From Actinophytocola xanthii (GTDB lineage: Bacteria > Actinomycetota > Actinomycetes > Mycobacteriales > Pseudonocardiaceae): 64,000 nucleotides of DNA. The stretch lies in contig NZ_MSIE01000049.1 of assembly GCF_001921205.1 (NCBI RefSeq), positions 29,839 through 93,838 on the forward strand, in the 5' to 3' direction. Below, one piece after another: positions 55,105 through 63,942 of this stretch (position 1 is its first letter; each line of letters starts with the position of its first letter). The translations under genes and the position numbers were made by a program. The notes below the pieces were generated by a model, which did not search any database, was not told the origin of the DNA, and worked only from the letters and a program-made list of their open reading frames with translations.

Positions 55105-55811
55105 CCGACTGGCTCGACACCGTCCGCACGCTGGGGTGGCAGTGGCAGCTCGTCGGCGCCGCGGCGGCCGGGCTCGCGATCCTGCTGGTCGGCAACCGCC
55201 TGTTGAAGGCCGCCACCTGGGGCAGCCCACGCGCTCTGGTCGAGACCTCCCAGCTCTACGTGCGACTGCGCGCGCTGCCCCCGGCCACCCTGTTCCGCTG
55301 GCGGGTGGGCGTCGGCCTGCAGGTCGTCGTCTACGACGAGGCGACCGACGAGGAGAAGGAGATGCCCTCGGGGTTGCGGCCGGACCGCGCGGGACCGGGG
55401 CTCGCGTTCTGGATGTGGGGTGAGCGACCGCGTTCGGCCGCCTTCGTCGCGGCCCGGGTGCGGCGAGACTTCCTCGTCCGGCTGGTGTGCTTCTTCTGGT
55501 TCTTTCTCGGCGGGTTCGTCGTGCTGGTGCGACTGGCCATCACCGAGAGCCCGCTGTGGCTGGTGGCGCTGGTGTTCCTGCTCGTCCACCAGCTCGCGAC
55601 CAGCGCCACGGGCCGCTACATCCTGTTCGAACAGCCCCGGCACGCCGTCCTGCTGGCGGTCGCGGCGTTCCTGTTCCTGCGCGGCGGCGTGCTCGCGACG
55701 GTCGCGGTGTACGCCCTGGGCGCGTACTTCGTGCTGTACGTCCTGGGGTTCTGGTACATGGTGAGCAGTGGGCGGATGGAGCGGCTGGCCGTTCTCCGCG
55801 ACGCGCTGTGA
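55101..55811 (+). CDS. Membrane protein coupled to the RHIM-motif protein
   Basis: 236 residues: one N-terminal membrane helix (about 13-32), a soluble segment (45-125) and about four more membrane helices (130-220). No known family recognised. The GTGA overlap with the upstream gene means the two are made together, so a joint role (for example a membrane-damaging effector or its restraint) is possible but not shown. Confidence 0.75.
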   Translation: MTDWLDTVRTLGWQWQLVGAAAAGLAILLVGNRLLKAATWGSPRALVETSQLYVRLRALPPATLFRWRVGVGLQVVVYDEATDEEKEMPSGLRPDRAGPGLAFWMWGERPRSAAFVAARVRRDFLVRLVCFFWFFLGGFVVLVRLAITESPLWLVALVFLLVHQLATSATGRYILFEQPRHAVLLAVAAFLFLRGGVLATVAVYALGAYFVLYVLGFWYMVSSGRMERLAVLRDAL

Positions 55812-55829
55812 GGCGCGACCGGCCCGCGT

Positions 55830-57095
55830 TCAGGTCGGCAGGGCGGGTTCGAACAGCCAGCCGGTGAACAGCGGGCCCAGCTCCGCGTCGGTGTGGTACT
55901 GGGCGAGGGCGGTGAAGTCCGTGGTGGTCGCCGTGCCGTAGCGGTGGGTCAGGGTCCACGTGCGGAGGATCGCGAAGAACGCCTCGTCGCCCACGCGGGT
56001 GCGCAGGGCGTGCAACGTCAGCGCGCCCCGCTGGTACAGGCGGTCGTCGAACATCTCCCCGGCCGTGGGAGCGCCCACCCGGAGGTCCTGGGGCAGCCGC
56101 GACAGCGACGCACGGGAGCGGCCGGCCAGGACCGCCGCCGGCGGACCGCCCGAGTACTCCGACCACAGCCACTCCGCGTAGGTCGCGAAGCCCTCGTTCA
56201 ACCAGATGTGCTGCCAGTCCGCCACCCCGACGCTGTTGCCGAACCACTGGTGTGCCAGCTCGTGGGCCACCAGGCGCTCGTGGCCCCGTCTGCCGTCCAC
56301 GTGGTTGGCCCCGAAGATCGACAGGCCCTGCGCCTCGACCGGCACCTCCAGCTCGTCCGCCGTGACCACCACCCGATAGCCCTCGAACGGGTAGGAGCCG
56401 AACAACCTCGCGAAGACCGACATCATCGCCGGCTGCCGCGCGAAGTCGTGAGCGGCCGCGCGCACCAGCGGTGGTGGGACCATCACCTCGCCGTCCGATG
56501 AGGACAGCCGCTCGTACCGTCCTATCTGGACGGTCGCTAGGTACGTGGCCATCGGGGCGTCCTGCCGGTACACCCACGTCGCTTTCGCGCCGACCACCCG
56601 GCACTCGGCCAGGGCACCGTTCGCCACCACCGTGTAGGACGCCGGCGCGGTCACCGCTATCCGGTAGGTCGCCTTGTCGTCCACGCGGTCGTTGCACGGG
56701 AACCACGACGGCGCACCGACCGGCTGACCGGCCACGATCACCCCGTCGGTCAGCTCGTCCCAGCCGACATCGCCCCAGTACCGGGTCCGGATCGGACGGG
56801 GGGTGCCCGAGTACCGGACCTCGACCGCGACGGGCCCGGTCACCGGCCCGCGGACCCGCAGCTTTCCCTCGCGGTGGCTGTAGCGCGCGGGCTTTCCGGC
56901 CACCGTCACCCGGTCGACCCGGAACGTGCCGAGATCCAGCACCACCGTCGTCAGTGGCGCCACCGGCACCACGGCCAGCACGGCCCGGGCGGTCACCCGG
57001 CCCGTCGACGGCTTGTAGTCGAGCTCGAGGTCGTAGTGCGCGACGCGGTAACCGGGGTCGCCGTGCCGGTACAGCTCCGCCCCGGTCAGCGCCAT
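55830..57095 (-). CDS. M1-family metallopeptidase
   Basis: 421 residues: N-terminal beta domain and a gluzincin catalytic domain with HELAH (His278, Glu279, His282) and Glu301 in NEGFATY, the zinc site of M1 aminopeptidases. The GAMEN exopeptidase motif is replaced by VEAQGLSIF. It is shorter than typical M1 enzymes (about 850) and lacks the C-terminal helical domain. It begins 10 bp inside the end of the Pls-like NRPS gene, so the pair is coupled. In Streptomyces, poly-lysine producers carry a degrading peptidase beside pls; a matching turnover role here is inferred. Confidence 0.9.
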   Translation of the reverse strand: MALTGAELYRHGDPGYRVAHYDLELDYKPSTGRVTARAVLAVVPVAPLTTVVLDLGTFRVDRVTVAGKPARYSHREGKLRVRGPVTGPVAVEVRYSGTPRPIRTRYWGDVGWDELTDGVIVAGQPVGAPSWFPCNDRVDDKATYRIAVTAPASYTVVANGALAECRVVGAKATWVYRQDAPMATYLATVQIGRYERLSSSDGEVMVPPPLVRAAAHDFARQPAMMSVFARLFGSYPFEGYRVVVTADELEVPVEAQGLSIFGANHVDGRRGHERLVAHELAHQWFGNSVGVADWQHIWLNEGFATYAEWLWSEYSGGPPAAVLAGRSRASLSRLPQDLRVGAPTAGEMFDDRLYQRGALTLHALRTRVGDEAFFAILRTWTLTHRYGTATTTDFTALAQYHTDAELGPLFTGWLFEPALPT

Positions 57096-60000
57096 GCGGC
57101 CACGGGGTTGCCAAGCCACCTCGTGCCGGCCGGCACGTTCTCACCCCGCATCACCAGCGAAGCCGGCCCGACGGTCGTGTCGGCCCCCACGGTGGTTCCG
57201 GGCAGGACGATCCCGTGCGGGCCGAGCGTCGCGCCGGCGCCGAACGTCACCCGGTCCATACGCAGGATTCGATCATGGAACAGGTGCGTCTGCACGACGC
57301 AGCCCCGGTTCACGGTCGCACCGTCGCCCAGCCGCACCAGGTCCGCCTCCGGCAGCCAGTACGACTCGCACCACACGCCCCGGCCGATCCGTGCCCCCAT
57401 CGCCCGAAGCCAACCGTTCATGACCGGCGTGCCGCCCGCGGCGCCGACCAGCCACGGCACCGCCAGCACCTCGACGAATGTGTCCGCCAGCTCGTTGCGC
57501 CACACGAACGCGCTCCACAGGGGATGGTTCGCCGCACGGAACCGCCCAACCAACAACCACTTCGCGGCAATCGCCACCACGCAGGCGACCAGCCCGGCGC
57601 CGGCGAGCAGGAACCCGCCGGCCAGCCAGAGACCCCGGTCGGCCAACGCCGCCAGCCCGGCGAGCAGCAGCACGGTCAGCGCCACCGAGCACATCACCGG
57701 TACCACCCGGCACAGCTCGACCAGCGCCCTGGCGACCAGCAGTCTGGTCGGCGGCTCGTACGTGCGTGCCGCGCCGGCGTCCTCCGCGACACGCGGCAGC
57801 CTCATGGGCGGCATGCCGAGGTAGGAACTGCCGCTCTTGGCTCGCTTCGGCGCGGTCGACAGCACCCCGATCAGTCCGCGGTTCGGCACCGAACGCCCGG
57901 GCCGTGCCATGCCGGAGTTGCCGAGGAAGGCTCGCTTGCCCAGCCGGACCGTGGCGATGCGCAGCCACCCGCCGCCCAACTCGTAGCCGGCGACCATCGT
58001 GTCGTCGGCCAGGAACGCGCCGTCGCCGATGGTGGTCATGGCGGGCAGCGCGACCACTGTGGACGCCTCCACCCCGCGGCCGACCCGCATGCCGAGCGCG
58101 CGCAGCCACACCGGGGTGAACAGGCTGGCGTACAGGGGGAACAACCGGACTCGGGCGGAGTCCATCAGCCGCATGGTGGCCCACGCCTGCCAGGCGACAC
58201 GCCCGCGCACAGGGTGGTGGCCCTCGCGCAGCCCGATGCCCAGCAGCCGCACGCTCACCAGGATCAGCACGGCGTGGGTGGCGAGCCAGACGACTGTCGC
58301 GAGCGGCACCGCGACCAGTGCCGCACCGAGTGCCTCGCCCAGGGTGGTGGCGCCGCGGGTGAACAGCACGGTCAGGACGACCGCCGGCAGCGCGGCGACG
58401 GCCGGCAGCAGTGCGAGCGCGGTGGACGTCGCGTCGTAGGCCAGCGCCCAGCGGCGTGACCGAGGCGGGCGGGCCTTCGGCCAGCGGTGCGCGGCCTTGC
58501 CCTCCTTGGTCGCCGGGACACCGCTCCACCGCTGTCCGGTGGGCACCGAGCCCAACACGCCGGAACCGGGCGCGACCTCGGCGCGCTTGCCGACCCGCGC
58601 ACCGGGGAACAGGGTGCTGCGCGCGCCGACGGTGGCCCCGGCGCCCACCCTGATCCTGCCGATGTGCACCACGTCGCCGTCGACCCAGTGGCCGGACAGG
58701 TCCACCTCGGGTTCCACCGCGCTGCCCCGGCCCAGCCGCAGCATGCCGGTGACCGGCGGAACGGAGTGCAGGTCGACGTCGGGGGCGACGCGGGCGCCGA
58801 GCGCCCGCGCGTAGTGGACGAGCCACGAACCGGACAGGTCGGCCGCACCGGAGCGCTCGGCCAGCTGTTCGGCGAACCACAACCGCAGGTGGACCGAGCC
58901 GCCACGTGGATAGCTGCCCGGGCGGACCCCGCGCAGCAGCAGCCGGGCGCCACCGGCGGAGATCGCCAGCCGCCCCGGCGAGCTGTACAGCGCCAGCCAC
59001 CCGGCGCCGACCAGCCACCACGAGGCGGTGGGCAGCCACGGCACGGTCAGCACGTTGCCGAGCGCGGCGAGCGCCACCGTCCAGCGGAGCGCGACGAGCG
59101 TGAACAGCGGCAGCATCAGCAGCGTCTGCACGACCGCCGCGGCCCGGGGAACCGGTGAGACCACGCGCGTCGGGGCGTGGTCGCCCGCCAGGTCGTCGAG
59201 CCGGGCGGCGAGCGCGCCGAGCGTCGGGTGGTGGTAGACGTCGCTCACCGAGACCGTCGGGTGCTCGGCGCGGACCAGCGACACGAGCCGGGCCGCCGCG
59301 AGGCTGCCACCGCCCGCCGAGAAGAAGTCGGTCGCGGGCCCCGTGGGCGCCACGCCGAGGACGTCGGTCCAGCGCCCCGCCAACCACGCCTGCGTGCCGT
59401 CCAGCTCCACGGGGTTCTCGTCGGCCTGGTCGGTGCGCAGCGGCCAGGGCAGCGCGGCGCGGTCGACCTTGCCTGAGGTCCGGGTGGGCAGCGTGTCGAC
59501 GACCGCGAGCCGCGGGACGAGCGCTGCGGGCAGCGCCTCGCGCAGCCGGCTGAGCGCGCCGGCCTGGTCGAAGTCGGCCGCCGTGACCAGGTAGCCGACC
59601 AGCAGCTGCGTGCCGCTGGCCGTGGTCCGCACCGCGGCCGCCGCGCCGGTGACGTGCGGTAGCGCCTGCAGGGCGGCGTCGACCTCGCCGAGCTCGATCC
59701 GCCGGCCGCCGAGCTTGACCTGCTCGTCGGCGCGGCCGAGGAACACCAGCCCCTCGGGCTCGGCGCGGACCAGGTCGCCGCTGCGGTAGGCGCGGTCCCA
59801 GCCGAGCGCGGGCAGGGACGCGTACTTCTCCGCGTCCTTGGCCGGGTCGAGGTAGCGGGCCAGACCGACGCCGCCGATCACCAGCTCGCCGGTGCCGCCC
59901 ATCGGCACGACCTCCCCGGCGGGGTCGGTGGAGAAGTCGACAACCGCCAGGTCCCAGCCGGCGAGCGGCAGCCCGATGCGCACCGGGCCCTCGCCGCCGA

Positions 60001-60946
60001 GACGGGCCGCGCAGGCGACGACCGTCGCCTCGGTCGGGCCGTAGGTGTTCCACACCTCGCGGCCCTCCACGCTGAGCCGCTCGGCCAGCTCCGCCGGGCA
60101 GGCCTCGCCGCCGAGGATGAGCAGCCGCACGTCGTCGAGGGCTTCGGCGGGCCACAGCGCCACCAGCGTCGGCACTGTCGACACGACCGTGATCTCCTGC
60201 TCGACCAGCCAGGGTCCGAGGTCGACGCCGGTTCGGACCAGCCAGCGCGGTGCGGGCACCAGGCAGGCGCCGTTGCGCCAGGCCAGCCACATCTCCTCGC
60301 AGGAGGCGTCGAACGCCACGGACAGCCCGGCCAGGACGCGGTCGTCCGGCCCAATGGGCTCGGCCGTGCAGAACAGGCCGGCCTCGGCGTCGACGAACGC
60401 GGCGGCGTTGCGGTGGGTGACCGCCACGCCCTTGGGCTTGCCGGTGGAGCCGGAGGTGAAGATGATCCACGCGTCGTCGTCCGGGCCGGGCCCGCCGGGC
60501 CGCCCGCCCGCCGGTCCACGCAGGGTGAGCTCCTGGTCGGCGCCCAGTACCGCGCAGACCTCCGCCTCGCCGAACACCAGGTCGGCGCGCTCGTCGGGGT
60601 CCTCGGCGTCGACCGGCACGTACGCCGCACCCGCGGTCAGCACGGCGAGGATCGCCACGTAGAGGTCGGCCGTGCCCGACGGCACCCGGATGCCGACGCG
60701 GTCGCCGACCCCGATGCCCGCCGAGGCGAGCCGCTCGGCCAGCGCGTCGACCACGGCCAGGAGCTCGACGTAGGTCAGCGTGCCGGTCGCGGCGTCGATG
60801 GCCGCCGCATGCGGGTGGCGCGCGGCCGTGTCCGCGAGCACGTCGACGAGGGTGTGTGCCGGCGTGGCGGCGGCACCGTCGAACCGGCCGAGCGGGGGTG
60901 CGAGCGGGCCGAGCAGGGAGTCCAACTGATCGTAGACGGCGGTCAT
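57086..60946 (-). CDS. Pls-like NRPS: adenylation-thiolation-membrane/LbH protein
   Basis: 1286 residues. An adenylation domain (about 40-505) has FTSGSTGKPKG, FDASCEEMW, NTYGPTEATV, YRSGDLVR and GRADEQVKLGGRRIELGEVD; a thiolation domain follows with GGGSLAA (Ser near 545). Then come about six membrane helices interleaved with three left-handed-beta-helix/acyltransferase-like repeats. Size and order match epsilon-poly-lysine synthetase Pls (about 1319 residues) and the NRPS terminal-domain family TIGR02353. There is no condensation or thioesterase domain. It probably makes an amino-acid homopolymer or acylates a single product; the amino acid cannot be called by eye. Confidence 0.9.
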   Translation of the reverse strand: MTAVYDQLDSLLGPLAPPLGRFDGAAATPAHTLVDVLADTAARHPHAAAIDAATGTLTYVELLAVVDALAERLASAGIGVGDRVGIRVPSGTADLYVAILAVLTAGAAYVPVDAEDPDERADLVFGEAEVCAVLGADQELTLRGPAGGRPGGPGPDDDAWIIFTSGSTGKPKGVAVTHRNAAAFVDAEAGLFCTAEPIGPDDRVLAGLSVAFDASCEEMWLAWRNGACLVPAPRWLVRTGVDLGPWLVEQEITVVSTVPTLVALWPAEALDDVRLLILGGEACPAELAERLSVEGREVWNTYGPTEATVVACAARLGGEGPVRIGLPLAGWDLAVVDFSTDPAGEVVPMGGTGELVIGGVGLARYLDPAKDAEKYASLPALGWDRAYRSGDLVRAEPEGLVFLGRADEQVKLGGRRIELGEVDAALQALPHVTGAAAAVRTTASGTQLLVGYLVTAADFDQAGALSRLREALPAALVPRLAVVDTLPTRTSGKVDRAALPWPLRTDQADENPVELDGTQAWLAGRWTDVLGVAPTGPATDFFSAGGGSLAAARLVSLVRAEHPTVSVSDVYHHPTLGALAARLDDLAGDHAPTRVVSPVPRAAAVVQTLLMLPLFTLVALRWTVALAALGNVLTVPWLPTASWWLVGAGWLALYSSPGRLAISAGGARLLLRGVRPGSYPRGGSVHLRLWFAEQLAERSGAADLSGSWLVHYARALGARVAPDVDLHSVPPVTGMLRLGRGSAVEPEVDLSGHWVDGDVVHIGRIRVGAGATVGARSTLFPGARVGKRAEVAPGSGVLGSVPTGQRWSGVPATKEGKAAHRWPKARPPRSRRWALAYDATSTALALLPAVAALPAVVLTVLFTRGATTLGEALGAALVAVPLATVVWLATHAVLILVSVRLLGIGLREGHHPVRGRVAWQAWATMRLMDSARVRLFPLYASLFTPVWLRALGMRVGRGVEASTVVALPAMTTIGDGAFLADDTMVAGYELGGGWLRIATVRLGKRAFLGNSGMARPGRSVPNRGLIGVLSTAPKRAKSGSSYLGMPPMRLPRVAEDAGAARTYEPPTRLLVARALVELCRVVPVMCSVALTVLLLAGLAALADRGLWLAGGFLLAGAGLVACVVAIAAKWLLVGRFRAANHPLWSAFVWRNELADTFVEVLAVPWLVGAAGGTPVMNGWLRAMGARIGRGVWCESYWLPEADLVRLGDGATVNRGCVVQTHLFHDRILRMDRVTFGAGATLGPHGIVLPGTTVGADTTVGPASLVMRGENVPAGTRWLGNPVAAWR

Positions 60947-61100
60947 CGATCACCGGCCGAGCGCAGACCCAACAGATCCTCCAAAGTTTCCGACCGCACC
61001 GCGCCCCGACCGGCGGTGGGCGGCATGCCCTGGCCCCATCGGCCGGGCGACCTGCAATTTTAGCGCTCGCTCGGAGTTGTGCGCCCACGGCACGGCGGAA

Positions 61101-61114
61101 AGTGAGCGATCACT
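61101..61114. promoter_or_regulatory. Candidate operator upstream of acyl-CoA dehydrogenase
   Basis: AGTGAGCGATCACT: 5-bp arms AGTGA / TCACT around GCGA, 51 bp before ATG 61166, in the divergent gap with the NRPS gene. TetR-like in form; regulator unknown. Confidence 0.4.
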
Positions 61115-61165
61115 CAGCGAGAATGGACACGCTCTCCGACTCCGACGTGGCAAGGGATCACCACG

Positions 61166-62401
61166 ATGGCCGTTTCGTTCCTCCTTGACCCGCAACAAGA
61201 ACAGCTCAAGGCAGTCGCACGTGGCTTCGCCCGGGAGCACCTGCGCGACCTCGCCGCGGCGACCCGGGCCGAACCCGACCCGCGGGCCCGGGCGCTGCTG
61301 GTGCGGCCGGTGTTCGAGACCGCCGTCGCGGCGGGGTTCCTCAAGGGGCTGATCCCGGTGCCCTTCGGCGGGACCGCGTCCAGTGGTGTCGACGCCGCCA
61401 TCCTCATCGAGGAGTGGGCGGCGGAACTCCCCGACTTCGTCATCGCCATGGCCGGGCCGTTGATCGCGCTGGCGCCCGTCTACCAGGTGGGCAGCCCGGA
61501 CCAGGTCGAGCGCTTCGTAGCGCCCTTCCTGGCCGACTCCGGCGCGCCGGTGGCGGCGATGGCCTTCAGCGAGCCCGAGGGCAGCGCGAACTTCGACGCC
61601 GACGGGCCCGGCGAAGGAATCCGCACCACCGCGGACCTCGACGGCGACGAGTGGGTGATCAACGGGCGCAAGGCGTGGGCGTCGCACCTGTGCGGCTGGG
61701 ACGGCGACGGCCCGGACATCATGACCATCGTCTGCCGCACCCCCGGCGGCGTCTCCCTCGTCGTCGCCCAACGCGAGCACCTGGCCGGGAGGATCGAGGT
61801 CGAGAAGTACTACGACCTGCCCGGGCTCAGAGGCTGCCTCACCACCCGGATCCGGCTCGTCGACGTGCGCGTTCCGCGCGGCAACCTCCTCGGCGAGGAA
61901 GGCCAGGGGGTGGACCTGACCCGCAGCGCGTTTCTCCCCAGCGGCGCGTCGATCGGCATCTTCGCCACCGCCGCGATGCGACAGGCCTTCGACCTCGCCT
62001 ATCGCTTCGCCCTCACCGAGAAGCGCGGCGGCCCGGTGCCGATCATCGAGTACCAGGCCGTGTCCGACGTCCTCGCCGACGCCAAGGGGAAGATCGAAGC
62101 CGTCCGGCTGTTGACGTGGCGCGCACTGGACGCGGTGATGTCGATGCACCCGAGCGGCCCGGAGCTCGCCCTGCATGCCAAGGTCTTCGGCTCCGAGACC
62201 GGGGTCGCGGTCGTCAACGAGCTCGTCAAGATCATTGGCGTGACCGCCTACGACCAGGACTTCCCCATCATCCGCCATCTGATGGACGCGCTGTCCTACC
62301 CGGTCATCGAAGGCAGCAACGTCGGGGTGCGCCGCAGGCAGCTGCAGATGCTGTTCCGCACCCCGGGCTACGACCCGCTCTCGGCCTCGGGCATGGCCTA
62401 G
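61166..62401 (+). CDS. Acyl-CoA dehydrogenase family protein
   Basis: 411 residues with the acyl-CoA dehydrogenase fold: helical N-terminus, FSEPEGSANF and RKAWASHLCG of the FAD/middle sheet, VRVPRGNLLGEEGQG, and a helical C-terminus (VNELVKIIGVTAYDQDFPIIRHL). The GxIQxx glutamate typical of fatty-acid dehydrogenases is not evident, so it may oxidise another acyl-thioester or be a hydroxylase-like member. ATG 61166 with AAGGGA upstream. Divergent from the Pls-like gene; its stop shares the palindrome CTAG with the convergent FBP gene. Confidence 0.88.
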   Translation: MAVSFLLDPQQEQLKAVARGFAREHLRDLAAATRAEPDPRARALLVRPVFETAVAAGFLKGLIPVPFGGTASSGVDAAILIEEWAAELPDFVIAMAGPLIALAPVYQVGSPDQVERFVAPFLADSGAPVAAMAFSEPEGSANFDADGPGEGIRTTADLDGDEWVINGRKAWASHLCGWDGDGPDIMTIVCRTPGGVSLVVAQREHLAGRIEVEKYYDLPGLRGCLTTRIRLVDVRVPRGNLLGEEGQGVDLTRSAFLPSGASIGIFATAAMRQAFDLAYRFALTEKRGGPVPIIEYQAVSDVLADAKGKIEAVRLLTWRALDAVMSMHPSGPELALHAKVFGSETGVAVVNELVKIIGVTAYDQDFPIIRHLMDALSYPVIEGSNVGVRRRQLQMLFRTPGYDPLSASGMA

Positions 62402-62868
62402 GTGACCTTGGTCAGGAACGCGGCGAGGTTGGCCGTGGTCCGTTCGATCTGGTCGGGCAGGGTCAGCGACTCGTGGATCCGGCTGCCCGGCCCGGCGTCC
62501 TTCTTGCCGCGCAGGTAGAGCGAGCAGGCGAGGTCCGAGCACATGTAGGCGCCCACCGAGTTCTCGCGCTGCCGTGCCTTGCGCGCGGTCATCAGGGCGA
62601 CGTCCTCGTGGGTGGTCAGGCACAGCGAGCACATGACGCGCCGCCTGCGCCCGGGCGCCGCTCGGCGCAGGGCGACGCCGACCGTGGCTCCGCCGGCGTC
62701 GGCGACGAGGTACGCCCGTTCCGGCGACGCGGGGTCGCGCCACCCGAGGAAGTCCAGGTCGTTCCAGGGGCGGTCGGCCAGGTCCCTGGGCACGGCGAGC
62801 CGCTTCGCCTCGCCCTTGGTGCAGTTGACGAAGGACGCGCGGATCTCGGGTTCGGTCATCGGTCTCAT
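62398..62868 (-). CDS. FBP (FusB-like) zinc-finger protein
   Basis: 156 residues ending in a treble-clef zinc finger with CSLCLTTH and CSDLAC. This is the EF-G-binding, FusB-related family; FusB proteins free EF-G from stalled ribosomes and give fusidic acid tolerance, but the actinobacterial members are uncharacterised. ATG 62868 (alternative 62859). Divergent from the TetR gene at 62914; a palindrome lies between. Confidence 0.88.
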   Translation of the reverse strand: MRPMTEPEIRASFVNCTKGEAKRLAVPRDLADRPWNDLDFLGWRDPASPERAYLVADAGGATVGVALRRAAPGRRRRVMCSLCLTTHEDVALMTARKARQRENSVGAYMCSDLACSLYLRGKKDAGPGSRIHESLTLPDQIERTTANLAAFLTKVT

Positions 62869-62877
62869 GACCCTATC

Positions 62878-62890
62878 CTAGAGCCTCTAG
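62878..62890. promoter_or_regulatory. Operator between FBP and TetR genes
   Basis: CTAGAGCCTCTAG, a perfect palindrome (6-bp arms, 1-bp centre) in the 45-bp divergent gap. Likely bound by the TetR protein. Confidence 0.7.
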
Positions 62891-62913
62891 GCAATGGGTT
62901 AGTATCTCCAGGC

Positions 62914-63474
62914 ATGGCACGAGTGGGGATGACCGCGGAGCGCCTCGTCCTGGCGGCGGCCGAGCTGGCCGACGAGGTCGGCTTCGAGAACGTGACGGTC
63001 TCGGCGCTGGCCCGCCGGTTCGGAATCAGGGACGCGAGCTTCTACTCGCACATCCGCAATGCTCAGGAACTGCGGGAACAGGTGTCCCGGCTGGCGCTGA
63101 CCGAGCTGGCCGACCAGGCGGCGAACGCACTCGCCGGCCGGTCTGGCCGCGACGCGCTGGTGGCGTTCGCCAACGCCTACCGGGACTACGCCAGGCGACA
63201 CCCGGGGCGGTACGCCGCCGGCCAGCTCCCGGTCTCCCCCGCGACCGCCGACGCGGCCCGGCGCCACTCCGAGCTGACCCGGGCCATCCTGCGGGGGTAC
63301 GAGCTGCCGGAAGCCGAGCACGTCCACGCGGTGCGGCTGCTGCACAGCACGTTCCACGGCTACGTCAGCCTGGAGCGGGCCGGCGGGTTCGACCACTCGG
63401 GCGACGTGGCGGCGTCGTGGCGCAGGGTTCTGGACGTCCTCGACGCCACCCTCGCCCACTGGCCGGCGCCGTAG
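62914..63474 (+). CDS. TetR-family regulator (WHG C-terminal type)
   Basis: 186 residues: N-terminal helix-turn-helix (about 10-50, VTVSALARRFGIRDASFYSHI) and a C-terminal domain like TetR_C_33/WHG (LHSTFHGYVSLERAGGF). Divergent from the FBP gene across a palindromic operator, so it probably represses FBP and itself. ATG 62914. Confidence 0.9.
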   Translation: MARVGMTAERLVLAAAELADEVGFENVTVSALARRFGIRDASFYSHIRNAQELREQVSRLALTELADQAANALAGRSGRDALVAFANAYRDYARRHPGRYAAGQLPVSPATADAARRHSELTRAILRGYELPEAEHVHAVRLLHSTFHGYVSLERAGGFDHSGDVAASWRRVLDVLDATLAHWPAP

Positions 63475-63609
63475 GCCGGACGCGCTCGGGCGAACGGCGG
63501 AGACGGCATCGCTGCTGCGGATCAGGATTTCGTTCGTTTGACCAGCACGTGATTCACCGCACTCGATTGCGGGAAGTCCGCCTACAGAGAACGGAAACGG
63601 GAGCATCGG

Positions 63610-63942
63610 TCACGTGTCCGTGCTCGTGGGATGTGGGTCGCCGAGCTTCGTACGAGTGAGATCCGCAGCCAAGAGGGTTGCGCCGGCCAGGTCGATATTG
63701 GTGAGATCCGCTCCCGTCAAGTCCGCGTTCGTAAGATTCGCAGCAGTCAGGTCCGCCTCAATGAGGGTCGCTCGGGTAAGATCAGCGCCTTCAAAATTCA
63801 CGCCAATCAGATCGGCTCCGCTCAAATTTGCGTTTGTCAAATCGACGCCACGAAGATTCGATCCAGTCAGATCCGCATTAGCGAGAGTGGCAGCGGTGAG
63901 AACCGCCTCGCTCAACTCGGTATTGATCAGACTTGCGCGCAT
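63610..63942 (-). CDS. Pentapeptide-repeat protein, perhaps 5'-truncated
   Basis: 110 residues of near-perfect A(D/N)L-x-x repeats (ANADLTGSNL, TNANLSGADL, TAANLTNADL), which fold as a four-sided beta-helix. Some pentapeptide proteins mimic DNA and protect gyrase; function here unknown. The repeat pattern continues in frame before ATG 63942 (LSGASLM) up to a TAA at 63976-63978, so the 5' end may have been cut off by an insertion. Codon use is visibly less GC-rich than the rest of the window, suggesting transfer. Confidence 0.7.
   Translation of the reverse strand: MRASLINTELSEAVLTAATLANADLTGSNLRGVDLTNANLSGADLIGVNFEGADLTRATLIEADLTAANLTNADLTGADLTNIDLAGATLLAADLTRTKLGDPHPTSTDT

Noticed and set aside
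57273..61088. Long second leftward frame within the Pls-like gene
   Set aside because: Same strand, shifted frame; Arg-rich with no motifs, while the overlapping frame has all adenylation motifs.
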